Of a DNA stretch of 64,000 nucleotides, positions 18,845-29,880 are shown piece by piece. The position numbers and the translations under genes are program-made. The stretch lies in assembly GCA_964016885.1 (NCBI GenBank), contig OZ024743.1:79334925-79398924 (forward strand), written 5' to 3'. This DNA comes from Eledone cirrhosa. Lineage: Eukaryota > Mollusca > Cephalopoda > Octopoda > Eledonidae. Numbering within the stretch: the first letter of the stretch is position 1; every line of letters begins with the position of its first letter. The notes beneath the pieces are model-generated. The model ran no database searches, was not told the origin of the DNA, and saw only the letters and a program-made list of their open reading frames with translations.

Positions 18845-19215
18845 TCTGCGGTGGCAAACCCCTCGTCTAGGATGCCACTTGCAGCGACACTTTCTCCAGC
18901 CGCAACCTAGTGCAGTCTGCGACTAACCCAGGTGCTGCTGCACGTTGGGCTGAGGAGGTCAAACTCTTCAAGTACCGGTCGCTCTCCGACAGGTTCATGG
19001 TCGTACCCTTGGCAGTGGAGACATCTGGTGCCCTTGGCCCTCGGGCTACCACCATAGGCGCTGAGCTAGCAGGTGTAAGCCTCGCGAGCTGGAATGGCTC
19101 TTCCAGCGCATCCCCCTTACCATCCTCCGAGGAAACGCCTTCTCCATCCTGTCCGCCGGGGCTGTGGGGAGGCCAGCATATGGGACCCCATTTGCTCAAC
19201 ATACGGATTAATAGG
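18845..19215 (+). pseudogene. LINE restriction-like-endonuclease-type C-terminal domain, degenerate
   Basis: Across frames the + strand reads GGKPLV*DATCSDTFSSRNL, GAAARWAEEVKLFKYRSLSD, FMVVPLAVETSGALGPRATT, then EWLFQRIPLTILRGNAFSIL. It has the same order of blocks as 328-800 and 21690-22080. At least one stop and one frameshift are present. Confidence 0.6.
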
Positions 19216-19379
19216 CAAAGTTATAAACTATTGTAAATAAGACAAGAATTATGTACATTAAAAAAAAAACAAATGTGTAGAGTTTCTCACTTTCTTCTTG
19301 TTTTTGTTTTCTTTTTACCATAAAAAAAAGAACATTTGCAAATTGTATTCTTTTAAAAATACGTCAGCTGTAACGTAAT

Positions 19380-19505
19380 TTATTTGTTTCTACTTTAGGC
19401 ACAAGGCCAGCAATAACCCAGTTCATTACTGGTACTTTATTTTATCGACCCCGTAAGGATGAAAGGCAAAGTCAACCTCGGCGGGATTTGAACTCAGATC
19501 GTAAT
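19380..19505 (-). mobile_element. SINE, antisense
   Basis: On the - strand it shows the B-box-like 'gagttcaaatcccgccga', the body 'ggggtcgataaaataaagta' and the tail 'gcctaaagtagaaac'. The tRNA-like head is missing. Confidence 0.8.
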
Positions 19506-19985
19506 TTATTACTAACAAAAAATAACAAAATAGCAATTTATATCTAAGGGGAATAACTCTTGTTTCATTTGGTAATTGTTACCTCCCTTGAAATTTACTG
19601 AATTTTTGTTTATTTTTTGATTTTTCGTTATGTTGGAACTTACTTTTGGTAATAGTATTTTCTTATAAAACAAATCAATTTATTTTCGTAATAATAATTA
19701 TTACTAAATACATACATGAATGTATGTATAGTTTATTTGGCAATATACCGTATGTTTAATTAAAAACATTTAGAAGACCTTGCGCTATCAGTTTTAAAGT
19801 AGTGACTATGTCACTTACTTCTTTTCGGCGAAAGAAGGGAGAGAAGCTAACAGTCTGCTTCACGCTGGTTGGTGTTCATCAGAGCCACGTACTCCCCTGC
19901 TTTCGCCGAAATATATGTATGTATATAATTTCCTTCGAATGAAACAGTTCTATTCCTGTAGAAGCCATTTCTATATTAAATCTTG
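19506..19985. other. AT-rich DNA with one small inverted repeat
   Basis: TTCGGCGAAAG at 19824-19834 and CTTTCGCCGAA at 19900-19910 are perfect inverted repeats around 65 bp. Otherwise nothing is recognised. Confidence 0.4.
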
Positions 19986-19994
19986 TATAGAGGC

Positions 19995-20170
19995 TCAGAC
20001 TCAGACTCAGAAGCTCCCGCGTCTTGCGACGCCAGAGGCAATCATAGTGTTCCACCGCGTTCGGTCAGCAGCCAGTTGCACAGCGTCCCGCCATTGTCTG
20101 TTTGGTGCTCGCAGGTCCCTCTCACCTGTCTGGCGCCAGTTCATATTGGGTCGCCCTCTCCGTCTGCTTC
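19995..20170 (-). pseudogene. LINE C-terminal fragment of another lineage
   Basis: The - strand reads CSPQGSRRRGRPNMNWRQTG, ERDLRAPNRQWRDAVQLAAD and RTRWNTMIAS. The pattern RRRGRPxxxWRxTxExxL...W..A..LAxDRxRW is the extreme C-terminus of many non-LTR ORF2 proteins. Fragment only. Confidence 0.65.
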
Positions 20171-20187
20171 CCTGCGGGCTACACCTG

Positions 20188-20565
20188 TATAAATCCAGAG
20201 TATGTAACCGAAACTGCACGAACGTGTATAAATATATACACATATCTAATATATAGGCATGTAAACACGCCAGAAAATACGTATTTCGTATTTTTCTGGC
20301 GTGTTTACATATTAGATATGTATATATATTAGATATGTATATATTAGATATGTGTATATATTAGATATGTGTATATATTAGATATGTATATATATTAGAT
20401 ATGTGTATATATTAGATGTGTGTATATATTAGATATGTGTATATATTAGATATGTGTGTATATTAGATATGTGTATATATTAGATATGTGTATATATTAG
20501 ATATGTGTATATATTAGCCATCCTGGTGCAGTCTCGGTTACATACTCTGTATTTATACAGATATA
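20188..20565. repeat. Fold-back structure with an internal 17-bp array
   Basis: 'ctgtataaatccagagtatg' at 20187 pairs with 'catactctgtatttatacag' at 20540-20560. 20259-20310 is a tight hairpin (about 23-bp arms, 'atgtaaacacgccagaaaa'). About twelve 17-bp units 'attagatatgtgtatat' fill 20300-20517. Confidence 0.7.
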
Positions 20566-20653
20566 ACTTCATCATACACTTCGTCTGATTTCTTCTCGCT
20601 ATAACTAGTTTAAGCATTGTTCTTATCATAGCTATACCAGTAAACATGTGAGG

Positions 20654-20654
<1 letters not shown>

Positions 20655-20684
<30 letters not shown>

Positions 20685-20730
20685 CTTCTTCTTCTTCTTC
20701 TTCTTCTTCTTCTTCTTCTTCTTCTTCTTG
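20655..20730. repeat. (CTT)n microsatellite
   Basis: About 25 uninterrupted TTC units are present. It directly abuts the antisense LINE fragment. Confidence 0.95.
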
Positions 20731-20734
20731 AGAG

Positions 20735-21335
20735 GCTCGTGGGGGCAGAGTCCTCACCGTCTGCAACCGACCCGACTGGATCCCCACACGAGACCAGCCA
20801 AGCTTATGGATGTTGTCGAACCATCTTGCCCGGGATCTACCCCTGGGTCTCCTACCTGTTGGTTTTGCCCGTAAAATCTGTCCAGTGATTCTTTCTTGAG
20901 ACATTCTAACCATATGTCTGTAGTATCAGAGCTGTGATCTCTCAATTCAGAGATTCTTCCTGAGACATTCTAACCACATGTCTGTAGTATCAGAGCTGTG
21001 ATCTCTCAATTAAGAGATTCTTCCTGAGACATTCTAACCACATGTCTGTAGTATCAGAGCTGTGATCTCTCAATTCAGAGATTCTTTCCTGAGACATTCT
21101 AACCACATGTCTGTAGTATCAGAGCTGTGATCTCTCAATTCAGAGATTCTTTCCTGAGACATTCTAACCACATGTCTGTAGAATCGGAGCTGTGATCTCT
21201 CAATTCTGAGAAGTAGCGGCTCTACCTGGAGTGACTCTCTGATCTGTAGTAGCTCTACCTGGAGAAACTCTGATCTGTAGTAGCTCTACCTGGAGGACTC
21301 TCGGATATCAGAGCTACACACTCTATTGAGTACTG
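20735..21335 (-). pseudogene. RTE/BovB-like LINE C-terminal fragment with a 65-bp array
   Basis: The - strand encodes MVRMSQERITGQILRAKPTG, RRPRGRSRARWFDNIHKLGW and related residues, as at 11970-12405. Within it the segment 'gagacattctaaccacatgt'...'gagctgtgatctctcaattc' is repeated about five times with a period of 64-65 bp (20888-21210). The array is made of the coding stretch around LRIEGSQLxYxGHVVRM. Confidence 0.75.
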
Positions 21336-21689
21336 TTATTCTTATTTGGCGTTTTCACGCCTGCTACCAACCCACATATTCTATCATACAATTGACATGA
21401 ATTATCTGAAATTTGTGATAAAGGAACTGTGTACAATTAGCTTGTGAGTGTTTGTGAGATCTCATGAAGCAATTCCGACTTAGAACCCAGAGAACCTACT
21501 CTAGACTTTACAAACATGTTCACATTGAATGATATTTGGGATTGACGTTGAGTCCTATTTCAAAGTATTCGCTTCAAGCTGGAGTGTTCGGGTCTCCGTG
21601 TTCCAAATACTTTACAGCCATCATAAATTACTCCCAGCCCGACTCTTGATTTTCCGCCATTTGCTTATTGTCTTCAACATCTACAGTAA
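21336..21689. other. Unassigned DNA
   Basis: I see no repeat family or coding frame that I can support. Confidence 0.4.
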
Positions 21690-22080
21690 TGACCATCTTC
21701 CCGTTCTACGGTGGCAAACCCTTCATCTGGGATGCCACTTGCAGCGACACTTTCTCCAGCCGCAACCTGGTGCAGTCTGAGAAAAACCCAGGTACTGCTG
21801 CACGTCGGGCTGAGGAGGCCAAACTCTCCAAGTACCGGTCGCATTCCGACAGGTCTGCGGTCGTGCCCTTGGCAGTGGAGATTTCTGGTGTTCTTGGCCC
21901 TAGGGCTACCTCCCTACTCACCACCATAGGCGCTGAGGTGGCCAGCCGCAGGTGTGAGTCTCGCGAGACTCTTCCAGCGCATCTCCCTTACCATCCACTG
22001 GAGAAATGCCTTCACCATTCTGTCCACCGGGGATGTGGGGCGGCCAGCACGTGGGACCCCATTTGCTCATAATACAGAGA
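21690..22080 (+). pseudogene. LINE restriction-like-endonuclease-type C-terminal domain
   Basis: The + frame at 21690-21960 reads MTIFPFYGGKPFIWDATCSD, TFSSRNLVQSEKNPGTAARR, AEEAKLSKYRSHSDRSAVVP and LAVEISGVLGPRATSLLTTI; the LLQR-like end follows in another frame. This is the best preserved of the six related copies in the window. The block MTxxPFxxGKxxxWDATCxDTF is diagnostic of the family as I know it; nuclease function is inferred. Confidence 0.65.
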
Positions 22081-22760
22081 GACGGGGAGGGCGAGAGAGA
22101 TGGAGACGATGATAGTGGGAGTTCGGCTCTTCCACGTTCGGACCATATCCTTGTGGTTGTGTTTATTATCTATATAGAAAACAATTTATTTCCCTTCTTG
22201 TATATACCTGAAACTAAATAAGTAGTAGAGTAAGATAATGAGATGGAAGATGGTAAAAGTAAAAAGATTCTCATATACAGGCATATTAACTTGTTCTGAC
22301 TCAGTAGTTATAATAAAAAAAAAGAGCCTTAAGGTTGTTTTGACAACATTCTTAAAACGTTTCTCACGGTCCCAGACGTTAATCCCGCTACAACTCTCCA
22401 CAACTATTTAGCTCACCTGCCATTCTCCATCTTAGTATCAGACCCAGCACATCTCATTGCTTCTGTGGAACATTTCAATACTGTATTGGTTCGCTGAAGA
22501 ACAGCAGTGTCTTGTGCTAGTGGCTACCATTTGATGTTTAGAATCCCCTTAACACAACCTTTATGAAATCATTTCCAAGTCTCAGAAGAGTATAAAAACC
22601 TGGTTAAGACGCCCGATTCTTAGACACTGAGCTTGCTTTTGATCTCGAGGTCTCTGTCAGATCAAACGACGCGCTATTCTAGCTTTCCGAAAGCTTTGTT
22701 GTTTTTTTGCTGATCCTTAGATTTATTTCAGAATCAAGGGGTCCGTTTCTCTTTCTCACT
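22081..22760. other. Unassigned DNA
   Basis: No feature can be supported. AT-rich with ordinary composition. Confidence 0.4.
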
Positions 22761-22761
22761 C

Positions 22762-22769
22762 TCTCTCTC

Positions 22770-22861
<92 letters not shown>

Positions 22862-22880
22862 GACAGAGAGAGAGAGAGAG
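22762..22880. repeat. (GA)n microsatellite with a short TC inverted start
   Basis: 'ctctctctctcgaaagagagag' at 22762 forms a hairpin start, followed by about 40 GA units to 22857 and a degenerate end. Confidence 0.95.
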
Positions 22881-22964
22881 GGTGCTGCAAAAGTAGACGA
22901 AAGAGTCGACCAAATCTCATCTTGTACTCAGGAGATGTTAGGTTTGACATAAAGTTAAGCTGGA

Positions 22965-23075
22965 GGTGTGAACAGGACCTTCGTCTTCTCCAGACTGGTG
23001 GTAACACCCAAAACAGTGTACGCCTTCTTCAGAGGAGATCTGTATCGTCTACATAGAAGATCTCATGGTTAACGA
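22965..23075 (-). pseudogene. Possible LINE reverse-transcriptase remnant
   Basis: On the - strand one frame reads FYVDDTDLL and, after a stop and frameshift, [17 protein letters not shown]. This is the spacing style of RT motif C (F/YxDD) followed by the xxKTKVL block. Very short and damaged. Confidence 0.4.
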
Positions 23076-23175
23076 GTTTATCTTTCAAGTATAATGAGTG
23101 TTGGAAATATTCCCTGTTAGGAAGCACACCATTATTATATCTTTTGAAACCAGTATGCTAATTATGGCTCACCCT

Positions 23176-23256
23176 GCATATATATATATATATATATATG
23201 CACCAATGTATTTATTTGTATGTACCCTGGCTTATGTGTACACACGCGCACATTGG

Positions 23257-23342
<86 letters not shown>

Positions 23343-23345
23343 GCA
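23176..23345. repeat. (AT)n microsatellites
   Basis: (AT)n at 23177-23200 and 23258-23338, separated by 'gtatgtaccctggcttatgt'-type sequence. Confidence 0.95.
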
Positions 23346-23629
23346 CACATTTATATGAGATTATAACTATAACTATAACCTCGCCAATATATATATGTAT
23401 GTGTGTGTGTTTTCCCGTTGCTATACGTGTGTATATGTGTATACATCTATTCCATGCTGATATATAATTAAATTATTCTACCTTTACCTTTCTCAGCTGT
23501 AGAAATATATTTTTTATGTAAGAACCCAATTCCTTTCTTGCTTTGCTAAAAAATAATGGAAGAAGAGAATAAATGTGGTTGAGTATCCCGCAGGATGTGA
23601 GATAAACGTCTTTATAATCACTATTTGGA

Positions 23630-24039
23630 ATCTAATGGAAGAGGAAAGGGAGGGTAAGGAAGAGGAGAGAGGAGAGGAAGGGGGAATGGAGAGGAGGGGA
23701 GAGGAAAGAGGAGAGGAATGGAAAGGAAGGGAGAGGAGAGGAAGGGAGGAAGGGAGAGGAAGGGGGAGGAAGGGAAGTGAAGGAGAGAGGAGAGAGGAGA
23801 GGGAGGGAAGAGTAGGAGAGGAAGGGAGAGGAGAGAGGAGAGGAAGGGAAGAAAAGGAGAGGAAAGGAGAGGAAGGGAGAGGAGAGAGGAGAGAGGAGAG
23901 GAAAGAGGAGAGGAAGAGAAGAGAAGGAGAGGAAGGGAGAGGAGAGAGGGGGTATGGAATTATAGTGTGTGATTGATTACTGGTTACGGTAGGAACATTG
24001 GAGCAGAAGTGACAGGTGGGAGAAGAGGGGGATGTAGGG

Positions 24040-24124
<85 letters not shown>

Positions 24125-24331
24125 GGGGGATGAGGGTGGTGATAGAGCGGGTGAGGGCGAGAGAGGGAGAGAGAGGTGGGGAGACAGATAGATAAATAGG
24201 GAGATAGAGAGATAGAGAGACAGAGAGAGTAAGAAGAAAGGGGGGGTGGATAGAAAGAGAGGGCATGAGAGAGAAGAGGGATGTGGGTGGGGATAGAGTG
24301 AGAGAGAGAGCGAAAGTAGGAGAGAGAGGAT

Positions 24332-24383
<52 letters not shown>

Positions 24384-24385
24384 TT
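23630..24385. repeat. Long purine-rich (GA) tract
   Basis: The + strand is almost all purine for about 750 bp. 23630-23950 is a GGAAGGGAGAGG-type minisatellite, 24042-24121 is (GA)40 and 24130-24385 mixes GA with GATAGA. A 50-bp ordinary stretch lies at 23955-24005. Confidence 0.9.
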
Positions 24386-24389
24386 TGTG

Positions 24390-24690
24390 ATGGATCCTTC
24401 ACCGGTTTTAGCGATGAGTGTTCCAGTTGTTATCTCAACTAAACAGCCATAGTTGTAAATATGGGGTTGAGTATTCCGTACATGATTGATGACCTCAGGT
24501 GGCATCAGCGTGACACAATATATCTAAAGTCTAGACCTTTAAATTACAGCTATAGTCCAGTGTTATAGTGGAAGTGGCTGAGTATACCACAGACACGTGT
24601 ATCCTTCACATAATTCTCAGGTAAGTTTAACGTGAAAGAGCTGAACATCTGAATTACAGCTACATCCTTTCTTCTTCTTCTTCTTCGCCT
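24390..24690 (-). repeat. Dispersed repeat, inverted copy of 35215-35510
   Basis: The - strand begins 'agcattactcaccgg'-type sequence and includes 'gcggaatactcaacccc'-, 'acctgagaattatgtgaagg'- and 'acacgtgtctgtggtatact'-like blocks that match 35215-35510 at high identity. A weaker relative is at 7150-7310. Ends in (TTC)n at 24670-24690. Confidence 0.75.
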
Positions 24691-24694
24691 ACTT

Positions 24695-24990
24695 ATTCTT
24701 GTGAGGGTCGTGGGAGCAGGGCCCTAAAACACTTCCTCCAGTAGGTCCTGTCAGAAGCAACTGGCTCCAATTGATCCGGCTGGATCCCCCGAGAGAGAGA
24801 GAGACCACCCAAGCTCATGTATGTTATCCAACCATTTTGCTCGGAGCCAACCCCTGGTTTGCCCTTAAAATTTGTGCAACAATTCTTTCCTGGGACATTC
24901 TAACCACATGTCCATAATATCGGAGCTGTGGTCCCACAAATCGGAGAAGTAGTGTCAATGTGTCACAATCTGTCGTCTTGCTGGACATTG
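24695..24990 (-). pseudogene. RTE/BovB-like LINE C-terminal fragment
   Basis: The - strand carries 'gatcacagctccgatattat', 'ggacatgtggttagaatgtc' and 'gcccgagcaaaatggttgga'-like sequence, as in 11970-12405 and 34770-35205 (coding LQxYGHVVRMxQER). Degenerate. Confidence 0.7.
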
Positions 24991-25059
24991 AATTACTCGT
25001 TCACTCCATCTGATACACTTTCACACAATTTTCGTGTTCCCAATCTCACTTATATGGTC

Positions 25060-25140
25060 ACCAGCCACCAGCCACCACCACCACCACCACCAGTCAGCCG
25101 TACCAGCCACCACCAACACAACCACCACCACCAGGGTACC
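25060..25140. repeat. (CCA)n-rich stretch
   Basis: 'ccagccaccaccaccaccac' and neighbouring CCA/ACC units. Confidence 0.8.
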
Positions 25141-25144
25141 AATC

Positions 25145-26425
25145 GCGTACTCTCTGTCACTTAACACCACAAAAGACTGGACTCCTGTCCAAGGAGAATC
25201 TCGTACTCTCAGTCACTTAACACCACAAAGACTGACCTCCTGTCCAGAAGTAATCTCGTACTCTGTCACTTAACACCACAAAAGACTGGACTCCTGTCCA
25301 AGAAGGAATCTCGTACTCTCAGTCACTTAACACCACAAAAGACTGGACTCCTGTCCAAGAAGGAATCTCGTACTCTCAGTCACTTAACACCACAAAGACT
25401 GACCTCCTGTCAAGAAGTAATCTCGTACTTCTGTCACTTAACACCACAAAAGACTGGACTCCTGTCCAAGAAGGAATCTCGTACTCTCAGTCACTTAACA
25501 CCACAAAAGACTGGACTCCTGTCCAAGAAGGAATCTCGTACTCTCAGTCACTTAACACCACAAAGACTGACCTCCTGTCCAAGAAGTAATCTCGTACTCT
25601 GTCACTTAACACCACAAAAGACTGGACTCCTGTCCAAGAAGGAATCTCGTACTCTCAGTCACTTAACACGCACAAAAGACTGCCCTCACTGTCAAGAAGG
25701 ATTCACGTACTCTCAGTCACTTAACACCACAAAAGACTGACCTCCTGTCCAAGAAGGAATCTCGTACTCTCAGTCACTTAACACCACAAAAGACTGGACT
25801 CCTGTTGAAGAAGTAATCTCGTACTCTCAGTCACTTAACACCACAAAAGACTGACCTCCTGTCCAAGAAGCAATCTCGTACTCTCAGTCACTTAACACCA
25901 CAAAAGACTGACCTCCTGTCCAAGAAGCAATCTCGTACTCTCAGTCACTTAACATCACAAAAGACTGACCGCCTGTCCAAGAAGCAATCCTGTACTCTCA
26001 GTCACTTAACACCACACAAGACTGGACTTCTGTCCAAGAAGCAATCTCGTACTCTCAGTCACTTAACACCACAAAAGACTGACCCTGTCCAAGAAGCAAT
26101 CTCGTACTCTCAGTCACTTAACACCACAAAAGACTGGACTTCCTGTCCAAGAAGCAATCTCGTACTCTCAGTCACTCAACACCACAAAAGACTGACCTCC
26201 TGTCCAAGAAGCAATCTCGTACTCTCAGTCACTTAACACCACAAAAGACTGGACTCCTGTCCAAGAAGCAATCTCGTACTCCTCAGTCACTTAACACCAC
26301 AAAAGACTGACCTCCTGTCCCAAGAAGCAATCTCGTACTCTCAGTCACTTAACACCACAAAAGACTGGACTCCTGTCCAAGAAGCAATCTCGTACTCTCA
26401 GACACTTAACACCACATGGAGCGAC
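25145..26425. repeat. Minisatellite of about 57-bp units, roughly 21 copies
   Basis: The unit is 'tcgtactctcagtcacttaa', 'caccacaaaagactgg', 'actcctgtccaagaagg'. Two variants alternate irregularly (GGACTCCTGTCC and GACCTCCTGTCC; later units have 'aagaagcaatc'). Relatives are seen at 1-175. Confidence 0.9.
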
Positions 26426-26477
26426 CTCAGTACAGGTTTGTTACATGATATATGGAGCACAATAATGGTATATAATA

Positions 26478-26518
26478 TATTAATTGTTTCTACTTTTGGT
26501 ACAAGGCCAGCAATTATA
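26478..26518 (-). mobile_element. SINE tail remnant
   Basis: 'aattgtttctacttttggta' and 'caaggccagcaatta' are the last 40 bp of the SINE on the - strand. Confidence 0.6.
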
Positions 26519-26639
26519 ATGCATAGATAATATATAATATATAAACTTAAATCAAAATATATATATGTATATATATAAAATATAATGTAATGCATTTATA
26601 ATATTATACACGCACGTATACACATTTATACGTACATAA

Positions 26640-26655
26640 TACTTACTTACAGACA

Positions 26656-26754
<99 letters not shown>

Positions 26755-26830
26755 CATATATATATATATACATATACATACATACACACACTGAAACAGA
26801 CACACACACAGACACACACACACACATATA
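26640..26830. repeat. (CA)n microsatellite with (TA)n and GACA interruptions
   Basis: About 52 CA units at 26652-26754, then (TA)n and further CA-rich units to 26828. Confidence 0.95.
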
Positions 26831-27009
26831 TACATGTGATAATGCGTATATAATGTATAAAATACATACGACATACACATAAGATACTATCTAATATAAT
26901 GGTAATGACCTATATGTTATAATATGTAATGGTGAGATGTAATAATTACGGCAGTTGATTATAGAGGTTTTAACATCCAGTCTCTCAACTGGAGGACATA
27001 GAAACTGAT

Positions 27010-28622
27010 TGATAACATCTCAAACAACCACCACGTACCACCACCACTAACACACACCACCACTAACACTACCACTACCACTACCACCACTACCACTAAC
27101 ACTATCACTAACACTACCACTACCACCACCACTAACACCACCACTACCACCACCACTAAAACTACTACTACCACTACCACCACTACCACTATCACTACCA
27201 CTACCACCACTACCACTAACACTACCACTACCACCACCACTAACACTACCACTACCACTACCACCACTACACTAACACTACCACTACCACCGACACTAAC
27301 ACTACCACTACCACCACTACCACTAACACTACCACTACCACCACCACTAACACTACCACCACTACCACCACTACCACTACCAACCACCATTAACACTACC
27401 ACTACCACCACCATTAACACTACCACTACCACCACCACCACTACCAACACTACCACCACCACTAACACTACCACCACCACTACCACCACTAACACTAACA
27501 CTACCACTACCACCACCATTAACACTACCACTACCACACCACCACCACCACTACACTACCACCATCACCACTACCACCACCATTAACACTACCACCACCA
27601 CCACTAACACTATCACTACCACTACCACCACCACTACCACCACCACCACTACCACACTATCACCACCACTAACACTACCACTACCACTACCACCGTACCA
27701 CTAACACTACCACTACCACCACCATTAACACTACCACTACCACCACCACCACTACCACTACCACCATCACCACTACCACCACCCGTAACACTACCACCAC
27801 CACCACTAACACTATCACTACCACTACCACCACCACTACCACTACCACCACTACCACTACGACTATCACTAACACTACCACCACCACCACCATCACTACC
27901 ACTACCACCACCACTAGCACTAACACTACCACTACCACCACCACCACTACCATTAACACTAACACTACCACCACTAACACTACCACTAGCACTACCACCA
28001 CCACCACTAACACTAACACTACCACTACCACTACCACCACTAACACTAACACTACCACTACCACCACCACCACTATCATTAACACTACCACTACCACCAG
28101 CACCACTACCATTAACACTAACACTACCACCACCACAACTACCACCACCACCACTACCATTAACACTACCACCACCACCACTACCACCACCACCTCTACC
28201 ACAACTACCATTAACACTACCACCACCGCTACCACCACCACCACCACTAACACCACCACCACTACCACTACCACCACCACTACCAGCACCTCTACCACCA
28301 CTACCATCACCAGTACCACCACCACCACCACCACCACCACCACCACTACCAGCACCACCACTACCAGCCCCACCACTACCACTATACCACCACCACCACC
28401 ATTACTACCACCACCACCACCACCACTACCACCACTACCACCACCACCACCACCACTACCACCACCACAACCACTACTACCACCACTACACACCACTACT
28501 ACTACCACCACCACTAACACCATCACCATCATCATCATCACTACCTTCATCATAGTCAACATCATTGTCATCACCACCACCACCACTACCACTAGCACCA
28601 TCATCATCACCACCATTACCAT
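27010..28622. repeat. 1.6-kb (ACC)/(ACT) trinucleotide satellite
   Basis: The + strand consists of ACC, ACT and AAC triplets, such as 'accactaccaccaccactaa'. Segments near 27410-27560 and 27710-27800 repeat long blocks ('accaccaccattaacactac'), so larger duplications are embedded. Long open frames here (polyvaline on the - strand) are composition artefacts. Confidence 0.95.
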
Positions 28623-28624
28623 TT

Positions 28625-28806
28625 ATTATTGGATTGGCAGTATCGGTAGAGGGTCAGACACCATGCTTTCCAGCATAGTTACGTCCCTTTACGATCTGAG
28701 TTCAAGTCCCGTTGAGGTTAACTTTGCCTTTCATCCTTACGGGATCGATAAAATAAAGTACCAGTAATGCACTGGGTATTTGCTGGCCTTGTGCCTAAAG
28801 TAGAAA
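28625..28806 (+). mobile_element. Near full-length SINE
   Basis: It starts 'ggattggcagtatcggtaga', has 'gagttcaagtcccgttgagg' and ends 'gcctaaagtagaaac'. It directly follows the trinucleotide satellite. Confidence 0.85.
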
Positions 28807-28854
28807 CTTTGAGTCTCAATCATTGATTTTATTTAACTGGAAAGTATGTTGAAT

Positions 28855-29400
28855 TGAATATCAAGCCGCTACCTGCAGCCTCAGATATTCAGGACGTATC
28901 GGAGGGTTCTTGCTGTTCCCAGCAAGCATGCCTTTTGAAGTGTTCCAAAAAGCGGGGCTGGACTAATCTTCTTTAACCATCTTTGGAAACTCTTTAAGAT
29001 AGTACCTAGTGCTCCTATGACAATCGGTTGGTCAGTTCTCTGTGTGTCTTTGGGGTCAGAGTTTGTTGTTTTTCTTGTATTGTCTACTATACATTGGCAG
29101 TATCGGTAGCGATTCGGACTCCATGCTTTGCAGCATAGAGTTACGGCCCTTTATGATCTGAGTTCAAATCCCACCGAGGATAACTTTGCCTTTCATCCTT
29201 ACGGGGTCGATAAAATAAAGTACCAGTCACACACTGGGGTCGATTTTATCGGCTCCCCCCCCCCCCCCTAAATTGATGGCCTGTGCCTATATAAGAAACC
29301 ATTGTCTACTATATTTCTATGTCTAATATTTCGTTTTAGCTTTTAATATGTTTCTCCTTAAATTTACCAGTTTGTAGTGGTCGAGCTTTAAATCAGAGTG
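28855..29400 (-). pseudogene. C-terminus of a LINE with restriction-like endonuclease, split by a SINE
   Basis: On the - strand 28855-29078 reads QPIVIGALGTILKSFQRWLK, KISPAPLFGTLQKACLLGTA and RTLRYVLNI. The pattern PIVIGALGTxxK...LQKxxLLGTARxLRxVL is the extreme C-terminus of R4/Dong-like ORFs, as I know them. The upstream (N-terminal) remainder continues beyond the SINE at 29314-29400. Degenerate. Confidence 0.6.
29092..29300 (+). mobile_element. SINE with 13-bp target-site duplication
   Basis: ATTGTCTACTATA is present at 29079-29091 and 29301-29313. The insert has the full SINE head and body, but the tail carries an extra 'ggggtcgattttatcggctc' and a C13 tract, so it is a variant. Confidence 0.85.
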
Positions 29401-29469
29401 AGGGCTGCGTTTTCATTTTTAGGGAAGTACAGATGGAATATTCATCGTTGACACCGATGTAGAACCATT

Positions 29470-29566
29470 TACTGTATGTATGTATGTATGTATGTATGTA
29501 TGTATATATATATGTATGTATGTGTGTGTGTATGTGTGTATGTATGTATGTATGTATGTTGTTGAC
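29470..29566. repeat. (TGTA)n tract left of a dispersed element
   Basis: 'gtatgtatgtatgtatgtat' with (TA) and (GT) interruptions; it abuts the element at 29567. Confidence 0.9.
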
Positions 29567-29880
29567 TTGTTCTTCTTTTTGGTAAATATCATCTTGGTTA
29601 AGAGAGTGGGACTGGCTTTGTGCAGTGCCTTTGCTCACTATAAAAGCTTCACGGCACAGGCATTGCTTTATATCTGGAGATCTCTCTGCACTTGTCGTCA
29701 CATGGTACCATGGGCCCAGCACTATGTGCCAATAATTGTCACAAGTGTAGTGTTTGTACCAGAGTTTTCAAGTCGCTGGCTGGACTAAAAAGTCACACTC
29801 GTTCAGCGCATCGGTAGGGTTTCTCCTACATGGATATAAAGTAGTGGCCGTACTCGAAAACGAGTTGGCAGCCACCATGT
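29567..29880 (-). mobile_element. (TATG)-flanked dispersed element, copy 1 (partial)
   Basis: In antisense it carries the family's central part and head: 'gtggctgccaactcgttttc', 'gtgactttttagtccagcca', 'gctttatagtgagcaaaggc'-like blocks. It is bounded on both sides by (GTAT)n. The second half, present at 54385, is missing. Confidence 0.8.

Noticed and set aside
20300..20517. Telomere-like repeat
   Set aside because: The unit is 17 bp 'attagatatgtgtatat', not TTAGGG; no telomeric array is present.
22707..24505. Arg-Glu and Ser-Leu repeat open frames
   Set aside because: GA/TC microsatellite translations in several frames.
25145..26425. Possible CRISPR-like array
   Set aside because: Units are contiguous 57-bp tandem repeats with no unique spacers, in animal DNA.
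26959..28622. Long valine-rich open frames on the - strand
   Set aside because: They are translations of an ACC/ACT trinucleotide satellite; open length follows from absence of stop triplets in the repeat, not from coding.
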